DNA from: Photobacterium marinum
Lineage (GTDB): Bacteria; Pseudomonadota; Gammaproteobacteria; Enterobacterales; Vibrionaceae
Reading direction: 5' to 3'
Length of the DNA stretch: 64,000 nt
Assembly: GCF_000331515.1 (NCBI RefSeq)
Contig: NZ_AMZO01000016.1
Span: 310,001 to 374,000, forward strand
The notes beneath the pieces were generated by a model, which saw nothing but the letters and a program-made list of their open reading frames with translations, was not told the DNA's origin and ran no database searches. Positions within the stretch are counted from its first letter, which is position 1; each line of letters begins with the position of its first letter. Shown one piece after another: positions 51,177 to 59,716 of this stretch. Position numbers and translations under genes: made by a program.

Positions 51177-52742
51177 TCAGTAGCAGCCCTGATCAAAAGC
51201 GTGATAGCTGACATAGCGATCGTCGTCTTCGCTGATTTCGTCCCTGGTCGGCAGCGGGGTGAACTCAATGGCGGCTCCGTCCATCCAACTGGCACGGACT
51301 GCCATCGCAAGCGCAACGGCAAAGTCGCCATGTCGCTGTTTGCCGTCCTGCCCTTTGGTGGAGCCTTTGTCAATTTTCGGGACGCCGTTGATTACCTGGA
51401 TATGGCAGAGGTCATCTTTGATGTCTTCATGACGGGGAATGTCGAGGTTGAGATCTTCAAACTCGGCTTTGAGCTTGGGCATCCACTCGCGATACCAGGG
51501 ATCGTTTAGCGACACCTGATCGACCATTTCAGTGCCGTATTTCAGGGCAGCAGATTCGGCAAGGTAGCCGCCGTTCCCGGTGGCATCGAAGGCCATGCCG
51601 CGCTTACGGGGCAAGGCTTCGAGCAGGTAGTGAAGAATGAAGCGCTGGGCGTCGTAGGTCATGTTGCGCAGCTCAACCACGAACGGGACATACTTGCTCA
51701 GATCTTTACGGATACCGAGCGGCACGAATACCGACAGGTCTCCTTTGCGAGCGAAGTCTTCACCGAAGGCGTGAGAATGGCCGACGTTGAGCCTATACAG
51801 CTCGGGGGTTAATACCCGCTTGCACCAGTCTTCAACAAAGGCTTTGCGCTGACCGTCGCTCCATTCCATAAAGCCTTTGGGGGCTTCGATAGTCAGAATG
51901 GGAATGCCCTGCTTCATGGCTGCATCTATCAGCACCAGCGGGACATACTGACCGCTGGAGGCTTTGGGGACACAGTAATACTCTTCCAGGGCATCTTCTT
52001 CGGTGGCGGTATCTTTGAGCAGGTTGGCTTTCCACTCGTTCTCTTTTTCCTGTGTCCACTCGACTTTCTGCACCTGGCAAATTCGTTTGTAGAGCCCTTC
52101 GGCGCAGGCATCATCCAGGGTGATGGTGTGGATACTGTAGCGTTTTTTTCCTGCCCGGCTGTCTTGAATGAGCTGGTTAAACAGGTTATTCACGCCGTTA
52201 TGGGTGCTGATTAAACGCACTTTTGCGCCCCACATGGTGAGCGCCAGTGCGGCTTTGAGTACTTCGGCCAGGCGGTCGTGAAAAGCGGCTTCGTCGATGA
52301 TGACGGTGCCCTGCATCCCCCGCAGGTTAGACGGGTTGGAACTGAGCGCCTGCACCTTGTAGCCGGAATCGAAATACACGACAAAGGTCAGGATGTCTTT
52401 GTCTTCATCGGTGAACAGTTCTTCCTGCACTTCAGAAGCGGCTTTATTGAAAGCTCTGGCCCACAGAGCAACGGCATCAATAAACTCCCGCGCCATTTCT
52501 TTATTGGAGCCGACATAAAAGATATTGCTGCCACCCTCGCCTTTGGCGGTGCCTGCCGTCAGGGCGGAGTCTGCCGCTTCAGCGAAAGTCAGCCCGGTAC
52601 GGCGGGACTTTTCGGCAATTTTGAGGATGGACTTGTCTTTGATCCACCGGCGCTGATAGCCGAGCAGCAGTTCATTGGGGTCAAAGTCTTCTAATACTGC
52701 CTGAGTGACATGATTCAGCTCGGGGCGTTCAACCTGGTTCAT
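51177..52742 (-). CDS. Terminase large subunit (gp28-like)
   Basis: A 521-residue DNA packaging motor. The ATPase part has a Walker A-like K-S-R-R-T-G-L-T (45-52) and Walker B V-I-I-D-E-A-A-F near residue 150. The nuclease part contains M-A-F-D-A-T-G-N-G. It is coupled to the small subunit by a one-base stop/start overlap. Confidence 0.92.
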   Translation of the reverse strand: MNQVERPELNHVTQAVLEDFDPNELLLGYQRRWIKDKSILKIAEKSRRTGLTFAEAADSALTAGTAKGEGGSNIFYVGSNKEMAREFIDAVALWARAFNKAASEVQEELFTDEDKDILTFVVYFDSGYKVQALSSNPSNLRGMQGTVIIDEAAFHDRLAEVLKAALALTMWGAKVRLISTHNGVNNLFNQLIQDSRAGKKRYSIHTITLDDACAEGLYKRICQVQKVEWTQEKENEWKANLLKDTATEEDALEEYYCVPKASSGQYVPLVLIDAAMKQGIPILTIEAPKGFMEWSDGQRKAFVEDWCKRVLTPELYRLNVGHSHAFGEDFARKGDLSVFVPLGIRKDLSKYVPFVVELRNMTYDAQRFILHYLLEALPRKRGMAFDATGNGGYLAESAALKYGTEMVDQVSLNDPWYREWMPKLKAEFEDLNLDIPRHEDIKDDLCHIQVINGVPKIDKGSTKGQDGKQRHGDFAVALAMAVRASWMDGAAIEFTPLPTRDEISEDDDRYVSYHAFDQGCY

Positions 52743-53326
52743 CAGGCTATCCCTAATATTTCTTTTTTGATGTTGGAGACGGTTTCTGACGTTAATCCGG
52801 CTTTTTTGGCAACGGATTCAGCAGCAGCGGCGGCTTCATCGGCAAACGCTTTGCGGATTTCTTTTTCGCGCTTGTGGCTCTGCATGGCGGCACTTTCCAG
52901 GCGCTGGGCAGCGAGCATGGCATCTTTGATCATGCCGATATTGACTTCGGCTTCCGGATCTTCACTGGCCTGCATCATGGCTTTAAACAGCTGAGTGCGG
53001 CCTATTTCAAGGATTAAACGCGACACTTCGCCGGTTGGCTTGTCGCCGAGCTGGCCGACCAGCGCCTGTGAGACTTCCCTGACATCACGCAGGTCTTTGC
53101 CGATGGCTTCCATACGGGTGGCGTAACGATTGAGGCCGCTGCGAGAGGGTTTGATAATGTCGGGCAGGCCCTGCTGGTCGATATAGTCATGGATTGCTTC
53201 GAGCACGTCCTGCTGGGAGTTGCGACCATCGCGCAGCAGCTCATCCAGCAGCTTTTTGACATCCGGCGGCAACAAGTCGATTTTGCTGCGACGGCCCCGT
53301 GTCGGCTTTTCTGATATTTCTGCCAT
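52742..53326 (-). CDS. DUF3486 terminase small subunit (gp27-like)
   Basis: A 194-residue helical DNA-recognition subunit: R-G-R-R-S-K-I-D-L-L-P-P-D-V-K near the start and S-R-S-G-L-N-R-Y near residue 60 are the family motifs. GGAGAG six bases upstream favours ATG 53326 over GTG 53332. Confidence 0.9.
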   Translation of the reverse strand: MAEISEKPTRGRRSKIDLLPPDVKKLLDELLRDGRNSQQDVLEAIHDYIDQQGLPDIIKPSRSGLNRYATRMEAIGKDLRDVREVSQALVGQLGDKPTGEVSRLILEIGRTQLFKAMMQASEDPEAEVNIGMIKDAMLAAQRLESAAMQSHKREKEIRKAFADEAAAAAESVAKKAGLTSETVSNIKKEILGIA

Positions 53327-53328
53327 GC

Positions 53329-53625
53329 TCACTCTCCGGGACGGGGCTTTTTGATGCCAGATACTGTGGCCCTCCCAGCGGCGACATCTTCACCGCGCCC
53401 GGTTAAGGTGGCGATGTAAGTTGAACCCAGTTTTTCCAGCGAGACCAGATCCAGCTCTGCCAGCCATTCCAACTGGGCACGCAATGCGTCGCGGCTGATG
53501 TCGAGGCCATAGCGGTCGAGCCCGTCCTGGATAATGGATTCATTAAGGTCGTAACCCGGCACTTCAGAGAGCAGGCGCAAGATCACCAGTCGCTGATGAG
53601 CCCGGAGGATTTCAGATAACGCCAT
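53329..53625 (-). CDS. gp26-like winged-helix phage protein (VpaChn25_0724 family)
   Basis: A 98-residue protein with a winged-helix layout (R-L-V-I-L-R-L-L then L-R-A-Q-L-E-W-L-A-E-L-D-L-V) and an A-T-L-T-G-R-G-E-D-V-A-A-G end typical of this Vibrio phage family. It is tightly packed between gp25 and the small terminase. Confidence 0.82.
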   Translation of the reverse strand: MALSEILRAHQRLVILRLLSEVPGYDLNESIIQDGLDRYGLDISRDALRAQLEWLAELDLVSLEKLGSTYIATLTGRGEDVAAGRATVSGIKKPRPGE

Positions 53626-53939
53626 TACTTTTGCTCCTGTCTTAATTCGTTTTCGAACAGCATGCTGAGGCGGTTTTCGATACCTTTTAACGAGTTCATG
53701 ATGGCTTCGTTCTGAGTGGCCACCTGCACCATGCGTTTGTCCATTTCGTGCCAGTCGTCTGATGACGGCAGCGAGGCAAAGGCTTTTTCCATTTCGGCGA
53801 CCCGTTCTTCGAGCTTGCGGTGTTCGGCTTTGGGCACAAACCGGTTCGACAGCCAGGCAAAGGTGCCGATACCGGCCAGCGACCCTATCCCGGCCACCAG
53901 CGGCCAGTAGTTCCTGATGAGTTCACCCACGGTTTCCAT
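53625..53939 (-). CDS. DUF2730 family phage protein (gp25-like)
   Basis: A 104-residue protein with one N-terminal membrane helix (about 11-30) and a coiled coil after it (about 40-95), the Mu gp25 layout. I start it at ATG 53939; the frame is open to 54128 but that part overlaps the zinc finger gene. Such proteins are thought to help lysis or assembly; the role is not firm. Confidence 0.8.
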   Translation of the reverse strand: METVGELIRNYWPLVAGIGSLAGIGTFAWLSNRFVPKAEHRKLEERVAEMEKAFASLPSSDDWHEMDKRMVQVATQNEAIMNSLKGIENRLSMLFENELRQEQK

Positions 53940-54147
53940 GTTTTTCTCTTTTGGTTTCGCACGGGACACAGCGCACCGCGTCGGGTGTTTTTTCCAGCCG
54001 TCGCGGGTCGATAAGCTGGCCGCAGCCGAGGCAGTAACGCCCGCTTTCATCTTCATCCGGCGTTTCGGGCGGTTTGCGGTGCCGCCGGATACAATCGGCG
54101 ATATAGGCATCTGTTTCGACGGCAGCACGGTCGATGAGATCGGTCAT
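53923..54147 (-). CDS. TraR/DksA-type C4 zinc finger protein
   Basis: A 74-residue protein with C-L-G-C and C-V-P-C about 20 residues apart and an N-terminal helix ending D-E-D, as in TraR. TraR and DksA bind the RNA polymerase secondary channel; phage copies could shift host transcription. It overlaps the holin gene by 4 bases. Confidence 0.87.
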   Translation of the reverse strand: MTDLIDRAAVETDAYIADCIRRHRKPPETPDEDESGRYCLGCGQLIDPRRLEKTPDAVRCVPCETKREKHGNRG

Positions 54148-54665
54148 GATGCGATTCCCAGCTGTTTTTCTTTGTAGCGTGCGCCCATGTAGGTCATGGC
54201 CAGGCCAATAAGAAAGCCTGCGATGACCATATCGGGCATGGGGTTGCTGATAACGTAATAACTGGCGGCAAAGGTGCTGATGAGCGCCTGCAGCGGACGG
54301 GTTAGCGCCACAAAGCCGTTATTGGATTTGTCACCCTCGCGGATGGTCTGCTGGCCTGACTCAAACAGGGCTTGTTCATGTTCCAGTTGGCGGGCCTCGC
54401 GCTCGGCTTCGATTTGGGCCAGTTCGATCTGGATTTTTTCCAGTTGTTTCAGCTCTTGCGGCGGCAGTGACTTCACCAGTTGCTCGACTTTGAGCTGCCG
54501 GGCTTCCGGCGATGACAGCGAGGTACTAACCTGCTCTACGGCATCGGCAACTTTGACGGCGGTTTGGCTGCTCTTTTCACCGAACAGGCCGCCAACGGTT
54601 TTGATTAATGTCGGCCCGGCTTTAAGCAGTGATGAGGCCAGGCTGATGATGGTGATCGGGTCCAT
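54144..54665 (-). CDS. Holin-like protein (3-TM type)
   Basis: A 173-residue protein with a long helical, charged middle part and two adjacent membrane helices at the C-terminus (about 125-165), joined by a short M-P-D-M turn; the N-terminal hydrophobic stretch may be a third. It matches the three-TM holin family, and it lies next to the endolysin candidate, so it should release the lysis enzyme. Confidence 0.72.
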   Translation of the reverse strand: MDPITIISLASSLLKAGPTLIKTVGGLFGEKSSQTAVKVADAVEQVSTSLSSPEARQLKVEQLVKSLPPQELKQLEKIQIELAQIEAEREARQLEHEQALFESGQQTIREGDKSNNGFVALTRPLQALISTFAASYYVISNPMPDMVIAGFLIGLAMTYMGARYKEKQLGIAS

Positions 54666-54674
54666 TTACTTTCC

Positions 54675-55097
54675 TTAGTGTTGGATGATTTCCAGTTGCC
54701 ATTCCTTGCCCCCGAGCCTTGTCATCAGGCCGTTGAAGGCTTGTTCTGAATTGATAACGGCCCACTCGTCGCTGATGATGCCAAAGTGTGTGCCGGGAGC
54801 CATGCAGCCGCGCAGTTCACTGGCACGGTTGGCTTTGTGGATTAAGCAATGGGTTCGGGTGCTTGGCCCTGAACGGGTAACACCAAGGTTTGGCGATTCA
54901 AGGGCATAACAGGTGCCGAACTTGGGGCTTTGATGCGGGATGAGCTTGTATGTACCCGGCGGAATGCAGGAAACATTAGGCTGGTTGTTCTGCCAGGGGC
55001 ATTCCACCATGCAGCAGATCTGCTGGCCGTTTTGGGTATGGAGGGTTGAGTAGGTGCCGTGATCAAAATGGCGGCGTTTGAGCGTGAGTGTTTTCAT
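54675..55097 (-). CDS. DUF5675 family protein, endolysin candidate
   Basis: A 140-residue protein with the family motifs C-M-V-E-C-P-W-Q-N-N, I-P-P-G-T-Y-K-L and G-C-M-A-P-G-T-H-F-G, placed where Mu has lys. DUF5675 members are common in phage lysis cassettes and carry conserved His/Cys, but the reaction is unproven. A hairpin that hides the ribosome site precedes it, and the shared 24-base late motif is upstream. Confidence 0.8.
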   Translation of the reverse strand: MKTLTLKRRHFDHGTYSTLHTQNGQQICCMVECPWQNNQPNVSCIPPGTYKLIPHQSPKFGTCYALESPNLGVTRSGPSTRTHCLIHKANRASELRGCMAPGTHFGIISDEWAVINSEQAFNGLMTRLGGKEWQLEIIQH

Positions 55098-55102
55098 GGG
55101 TC

Positions 55103-55131
55103 ATCCCTGTAAAAAGCGTGTTTACAGGGAT
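55103..55131 (-). promoter_or_regulatory. Hairpin sequestering the ribosome site of the DUF5675 gene
   Basis: Perfect 11-bp stem ATCCCTGTAAA / TTTACAGGGAT (55103-55113 with 55121-55131), 7-base loop. The arm nearest the gene contains AGGGA, the likely Shine-Dalgarno, six to ten bases before ATG 55097. Confidence 0.65.
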
Positions 55132-55154
55132 GGTATTTGAGGTGCTTTGTTTAC

Positions 55155-55178
55155 TGGGAAGGAAGGGATTCGGGATTA
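55155..55178 (-). promoter_or_regulatory. Shared 24-base motif upstream of the lysis gene (candidate late promoter Plys element)
   Basis: On the minus strand it reads TAATCCCGAA then TCCCTTCCTTCCCA. Agrees with 42837-42860 at 20 of 24 positions. Its first TAA is the stop codon of the KAP NTPase gene, so cargo abuts the element exactly. Confidence 0.55.
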
Positions 55179-56726
55179 GTCGTCGAATGTTGCCGCCAAT
55201 TCAATCCAATCTTGATATTGGGATAGCGTAGGCTTCAAGGCAGCTATTTCATAATGCACTATCTGTGTTGAATCAGTGGACTGCTGTCTATGTCGTCTGC
55301 CAGCGATTTCATCATAATAATATTGAGCTGTAAGATTATTCTTAAAAATTTCCATCTGATACTGCAAAATGGAATCAAAGCGAAATGGATAAAAACCATC
55401 ATTAAAATTCAAACCGTAACCAACAGAGCCTTGATGAACCAACCCTTTCGAGAAATGTTGATGTGGAGTCAAACCAATTTCAACTTCAATATTAATGTTT
55501 GTATCATCAATATAATGTCGAATCGTCTCCATAGCTGCAACATTACTAGATGGCCCTTTAGTTAGCCTATTGCCAAAGTAGCAATTATAGAAATCATGAT
55601 ACCTGTCATGTATAACTAAAAAGGATGCAAGATGATACAAATTAACTCTAGTTTCACCTAGATTTCTAATGATTACGTTTATTTTATCAATTAACTGCTC
55701 GACTTCTCTTAGAGGTAAGCTAAAAGCATCAGCCGTATTGGCCAAAATCTCAACATAGCGATGTAACCCCTCTGAAATATCAGGCCAAATTAAAGGAGTT
55801 AGTTCTTCGTGATTTAGGTTTAACTGTAGAACCTTCTGAGTAATAAACTTTTTCCGTGAAACTTCTTTTAGAGTGCAACGGCGACGGAAAAAACGACCAA
55901 GATAAGTTGCAGCGTTGAAATCAGTTCCGTAAACAGCCTTCACTGCATGTTGTAATTGCTCCGTATCCGTCGCAACAACAAACACAACATTTTTCATATC
56001 AAAAAAATGTTTGATGACTTCAAGCATTTCCACTGCATATGTCGGTCTACAACGATCAAGCTCATCAATGAATATAAATGCAGGATTCTGTTTACCGGAA
56101 CAATCAACGACATCTTCAATAAAAGCCGAAATGGCTTTCTTAAAATCATCTATCGATTTTAGTTTGGCCTCATGATCTTTTATAGCAGCCCCGATCAATT
56201 TTCCTGCAGCATCTGCAAAATCCTTTGAGTCAAAAAGATCTTCCTCATCACTACCTTCGATTACCTTTTCGACATCAACACCACTAATTTTCTTTACTAT
56301 AGCTTTTGTTACTTCTGGCGTTACTTGTTTGCAAAAGCCCCATAACTTGTTGCTTATATTTCGAACTAGCTGCTCACCTTTCTCCTGAGATAAATCTCGA
56401 AGCTGTGTGATTATTGATGTCACAACCGCCATCATTGGATCATTTGAGAAATCTTGTTTCCAGGCATCGATATAGACAACAGGATAATGATCTTCTAAAT
56501 CAGCTTTCCAACGATTTAAGAAATACGTTTTACCCGTTCCCCAACTTGCATTGAGGTTTAACACGTAACCATTAACCTTACCAACTTCAACCAAGTAGTT
56601 AGTTAGAAAAGTAGCGTATTTGGCCCTGTCTAACTGATCAGCAGGAAATGTTTTAACCTTCTTTTTATCTTCAGACTCCTGATGATAAGGTGTTGACCAA
56701 TCAAACTCATTTTCTAATGCAGCCAT
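55176..56726 (-). CDS. KAP family P-loop NTPase, cargo
   Basis: A 516-residue protein. Walker A is A-S-W-G-T-G-K-T (60-67), Walker B is F-I-F-I-D-E-L-D-R-C (about 220-229), and the R-F-F-R-R-R segment near 285 is typical of KAP ATPases. Between Walker A and B lies a long helical insert (about 110-200), where other KAP proteins have membrane helices; here it is not hydrophobic enough to be one. PifA of plasmid F, which excludes T7, is a KAP NTPase, so phage exclusion is a fair guess. Its low GC differs from both flanks. Confidence 0.87.
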   Translation of the reverse strand: MAALENEFDWSTPYHQESEDKKKVKTFPADQLDRAKYATFLTNYLVEVGKVNGYVLNLNASWGTGKTYFLNRWKADLEDHYPVVYIDAWKQDFSNDPMMAVVTSIITQLRDLSQEKGEQLVRNISNKLWGFCKQVTPEVTKAIVKKISGVDVEKVIEGSDEEDLFDSKDFADAAGKLIGAAIKDHEAKLKSIDDFKKAISAFIEDVVDCSGKQNPAFIFIDELDRCRPTYAVEMLEVIKHFFDMKNVVFVVATDTEQLQHAVKAVYGTDFNAATYLGRFFRRRCTLKEVSRKKFITQKVLQLNLNHEELTPLIWPDISEGLHRYVEILANTADAFSLPLREVEQLIDKINVIIRNLGETRVNLYHLASFLVIHDRYHDFYNCYFGNRLTKGPSSNVAAMETIRHYIDDTNINIEVEIGLTPHQHFSKGLVHQGSVGYGLNFNDGFYPFRFDSILQYQMEIFKNNLTAQYYYDEIAGRRHRQQSTDSTQIVHYEIAALKPTLSQYQDWIELAATFDD

Positions 56727-56800
56727 GCATATTCCCTCAAAACATAAACCAGCTGCATATTACGCCTTTTTGCTTTTTAAAAACAGAGGGTTAAATATGA

Positions 56801-57211
56801 CTAAAATAAGCTTCTTTGCCTGCGCTGCATTTCAGCCTGGCGCTGTTCTTTTACTACCTGAGTTATCTGACGTTCGGTAAGCTGATAGCGTGCTGCCAGT
56901 TGCTCAATGTTGCGGCCATTGAATTCACGCCAGATGGCAATATTGCGCAGAGCTAATTTGAGTTTGTTACCGGTTGGGATGTAGATGTCGCGGCCACCGA
57001 AGTAATAGCCAAGGGCAATAGTCAGTTTATCGGCCAAGTGAGGGTTGTTGATGTTAGCGCGCTTTAACTCGCAGTTAAGCACTTCGCTGAGGGACTGGAG
57101 GGTTGAAGGCCAGCGTTGGCGAACGTTGTCATCGGCAATGTCGTCAACGCTGTTGATCAGCAATTCAAGTTCTGATGTATCTGTGTGGAAGATTTCCTGT
57201 TGCTGTTCCAT
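56801..57211 (-). CDS. Mor/C-type transcription activator
   Basis: A 136-residue DNA-binding protein: an N-terminal dimer helix region, the G-G-R-D-I-Y-I-P-T-G strand (77-86) and a C-terminal helix-turn-helix N-I-E-Q-L-A-A-R-Y-Q-L-T-E-R-Q-I. Mu Mor and C share this fold and switch on middle and late promoters. Only one such gene is seen here, so it may act as the single late activator for the lysis and head operons. Confidence 0.9.
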   Translation of the reverse strand: MEQQQEIFHTDTSELELLINSVDDIADDNVRQRWPSTLQSLSEVLNCELKRANINNPHLADKLTIALGYYFGGRDIYIPTGNKLKLALRNIAIWREFNGRNIEQLAARYQLTERQITQVVKEQRQAEMQRRQRSLF

Positions 57212-57549
57212 GCCCTGCTCCCCTGATTTTGGTCAGTGGGATATTGGACTCAGTTAGGCGTGGAGAGTCAATTGAGGACTTCCTCTGAAAAGAAGAAGGT
57301 TATGCCCGACTACAGTTGAATTATCACTTATAAATAATTCTGATGCGCCGTAGCAATCCAATAAGTGTATTCGATAACATTAATTTTTACTATTAACTTA
57401 ACCTAATGAAAAGCCCATGTAAAAATAGGCTATTGAGTCGATTGATACGACTTGTATAAATTGTATCAGCTGTAAACATGCCAGCACCTACACCAAAACT
57501 GCCAGATGTAGCATATCAACTTAATTAATTTAAAAACTTAACAACCATG
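57212..57549. other. Gene-free stretch upstream of the Mor/C gene with one inverted repeat
   Basis: 338 AT-rich bases. TGATAC at 57443-57448 and GTATCA at 57463-57468 form an inverted repeat with a 14-base spacer that includes TTGTATAAA, so it could be an operator over a promoter. No open frame of note. Confidence 0.4.
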
Positions 57550-58347
57550 CTATATAATCAGATGCTTTAATGAATCAGTTCCATCCTTCATTATGTTGAT
57601 TTTAATTAAATTATTCTTCCTTGTGAAATATGAATTAAGTTGAAACCCATGAATAGGAGCACCAGCAAGGTCCTTTTTATAATAAACCACATTATCATAC
57701 TTAACTTTAACAAACTTTAACTCATTACTTTCAAGTTGAACAGTTAAATTCAAGATCATTGATACATACTTACTATTTCGTTTTCTTAGCATTTTTAGTT
57801 CAATATACTCATCATTACTAAACCTTGCTTTATTAGTGTTTTCAACAACACTCAGGATATCATCAAGTTGATTATCTATACTCTTGGTTTTACTTGGTAA
57901 CAAATGATAATAATCACCAACATTATAACTTTTAATACCAGTCACATTGATCATTTCTGATTCACCACCAGATAAATGCAACAGCTTCCAGCGACTATCT
58001 AACCGACTGAAGTTGCTGTAGTTTATATCCCTTGCATAATTAGAAAGCTCATCTAACCATTTTTTGCTTTCCAAGAGTTCTGATATTCGTTCGTTATCGA
58101 TTTCAATTGATATCCAAGCATCAATTATATCCAACTTCCTATTTCCAGTATTAGATATGACAAAATCAGAGCTTAGCTTATATTCACCAGGCAAATTATC
58201 ACTTTGTATAGTCTTATTGCTAAAAATGGATAGTTCATAGTTATCTCTATGTTTGTCTATAAAGTCGACTGTGCTATAGACAAAAGATGTTAATGCCAAG
58301 ACAAAGGATAATATGAGCAAAACACTTTCTATTTTATTCTTATTCAT
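57550..58347 (-). CDS. Membrane-anchored protein of unknown function, cargo
   Basis: A 265-residue protein with one hydrophobic N-terminal helix (about 8-28) and a large, mostly polar part with beta strands (Y-K-L-S-S-D-F-V-I-S-N-T-G-N). No enzymatic motif. Very AT-rich (many AAT/AAA codons) against a GC-rich phage core, a clear sign of separate origin. A strong terminator separates it from the 92-residue gene upstream. Confidence 0.7.
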   Translation of the reverse strand: MNKNKIESVLLILSFVLALTSFVYSTVDFIDKHRDNYELSIFSNKTIQSDNLPGEYKLSSDFVISNTGNRKLDIIDAWISIEIDNERISELLESKKWLDELSNYARDINYSNFSRLDSRWKLLHLSGGESEMINVTGIKSYNVGDYYHLLPSKTKSIDNQLDDILSVVENTNKARFSNDEYIELKMLRKRNSKYVSMILNLTVQLESNELKFVKVKYDNVVYYKKDLAGAPIHGFQLNSYFTRKNNLIKINIMKDGTDSLKHLII

Positions 58348-58417
58348 AACACCTCCATATTTAAAATGACATTATTATTAACTTAACTCATATACCGTCC
58401 TATACCAATTAAAGTAA

Positions 58418-58463
58418 AAACACTCCATTCTTTAATAACGCTGACATCAAGAATGGAGTGTTT
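58418..58463 (-). terminator. Strong terminator after the 92-residue cargo gene
   Basis: Perfect 15-bp stem (58418-58432 with 58449-58463) around AAACACTCCATTC; on the minus strand it is followed by TTTTACTTTAATT. Confidence 0.85.
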
Positions 58464-58496
58464 ATGCTTCCAGCTGCCTGCTAAGCCAGTGCTTTA

Positions 58497-58775
58497 TTAC
58501 ACATCAGATAGATACCATTCAACTGATGAATTGGCTGGCATAATTACTGGACCATGAGTACCACCAAGGCTAACCCCACCTTTGGCTGTGTTCATATCGA
58601 CATGCCAATATTTTCCTTCTGGTGGAGCAATTACACTGGTTCCTCCAGGTATCTCCGTTTCAAATGAGTTTGCCCCACCCAGTTTGAGGCTTACTTCTGG
58701 ACCAGTATTTTTTACTTTAAGAACAAGAGCATCACTTCCTGAAGCATCTGTATTAAATTCATAAGTAATAGCCAT
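58497..58775 (-). CDS. Small beta-rich protein of unknown function, cargo
   Basis: A 92-residue protein starting at ATG 58775 with AAGGATG upstream. It contains no cysteines, is rich in Gly, Ser and Val, and alternates like a small beta sandwich (A-L-V-L-K-V-K-N-T-G-P-E-V-S-L-K-L-G-G). No signal peptide. It has a private terminator, so it may be expressed on its own from the lysogen. Confidence 0.65.
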   Translation of the reverse strand: MAITYEFNTDASGSDALVLKVKNTGPEVSLKLGGANSFETEIPGGTSVIAPPEGKYWHVDMNTAKGGVSLGGTHGPVIMPANSSVEWYLSDV

Positions 58776-58950
58776 GATTTCATCCTTTTTAAATAGTTTG
58801 GAGTATGCAGCCATTACAACTGGTTGCATATTAATTAAAGGTCACTTATTTGCTTTGTCAAAGCTATTACTCATCATTCAATTCATTATGTGATCTACCC
58901 ACACTGTGTTTTTAAACATAACCCTTCAATCAGCCTGGTATGATTACCGT

Positions 58951-59439
58951 TTAATGGCCTCTATCTGCTTCTTTCGTTCGATCGCCAAACTCTCGCTTGT
59001 GCCATTTTTTGAGTGATTCAAGTACGACGCAAGCCTGCCTGCTATCCAACCACCCCACATGATCGACTCCTTTCTGGTTCCCGCGTTTCGTCATTCTTCG
59101 GACATAAGCGTCTAATGCTGTTTCACTGCCATCCCTGATGATCCCTTGCTGGTGCATGGTGATCCAAATTGCGCGGATTTTATCGATTTGCGCATGTTTG
59201 GCGTTGCCTGATTTAGGACTTAAACGGCGTTTAAACGTTGTTTTGCTATTGCTGCGTTTGCGCTTAAACCCCTGCCTTTCCATTACGGCCAGTACACTAT
59301 CCAGCTGTTTGACTGTGAGCTGACTGCAGCTTGGCTTTCCGGTTGTGGCGGTGAGCAAAGCGCGGTAGGTATCATCATCCAGGCCGAGGTTGCGTTTGCC
59401 GATGTGGATTAACTGGATAAGGCGGTTTCGGTTGTTCAT
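58951..59439 (-). CDS. gp16 family phage protein (DUF1018)
   Basis: A 162-residue protein with I-H-I-G-K-R-N-L-G-L-D-D-D-T-Y-R near the start and K-I-R-A-I-W-I-T-M-H, the gp16 family marks; Mu has it just before mor. ATG 59439 was chosen because the conserved part begins there; the frame is open further without homology. Function is unknown. Confidence 0.87.
   Translation of the reverse strand: MNNRNRLIQLIHIGKRNLGLDDDTYRALLTATTGKPSCSQLTVKQLDSVLAVMERQGFKRKRSNSKTTFKRRLSPKSGNAKHAQIDKIRAIWITMHQQGIIRDGSETALDAYVRRMTKRGNQKGVDHVGWLDSRQACVVLESLKKWHKREFGDRTKEADRGH
59218..59240. repeat. Phased TTAAAC repeat, copy 4 (inside gp16)
   Basis: ACTTAAACGGCGTTTAAACGTTG, inside the gp16 coding frame; first 19 bases differ from copy 2 (38129) at one position. 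Confidence 0.45.
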
Positions 59440-59518
59440 TGTGTTCTTTCCCTGAGTTTGTTTTATAAAAAAGGCTCTCAGTGCTGAACATGAGAGCCTG
59501 GTTTGTACCGGTTTTAGG

Positions 59519-59707
59519 TTATTCGCCCGGTGGCGGTACTTTGCCCATAACCCATAACAGGGCATCGCTGACACCATCGGCGTAGGTTTTCCCCCTGATT
59601 TCCGCTTTCATGTCTTCAAGCTGTTGGGCTTTGTCCAGTTCGTTCAGCACTGCCAGACGGCTATGAGGACTGACGAACGGCATCCTCAAATGGTTGTTTT
59701 TGTTCAT
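59519..59707 (-). CDS. Small early phage protein of unknown function
   Basis: A 62-residue protein (L-A-V-L-N-E-L-D-K-A-Q-Q-L-E-D-M-K) that begins 9 bases after the DUF3164 stop, in the same transcript. No family recognised. Confidence 0.6.
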   Translation of the reverse strand: MNKNNHLRMPFVSPHSRLAVLNELDKAQQLEDMKAEIRGKTYADGVSDALLWVMGKVPPPGE

Positions 59708-59716
59708 ACGGCCCTC

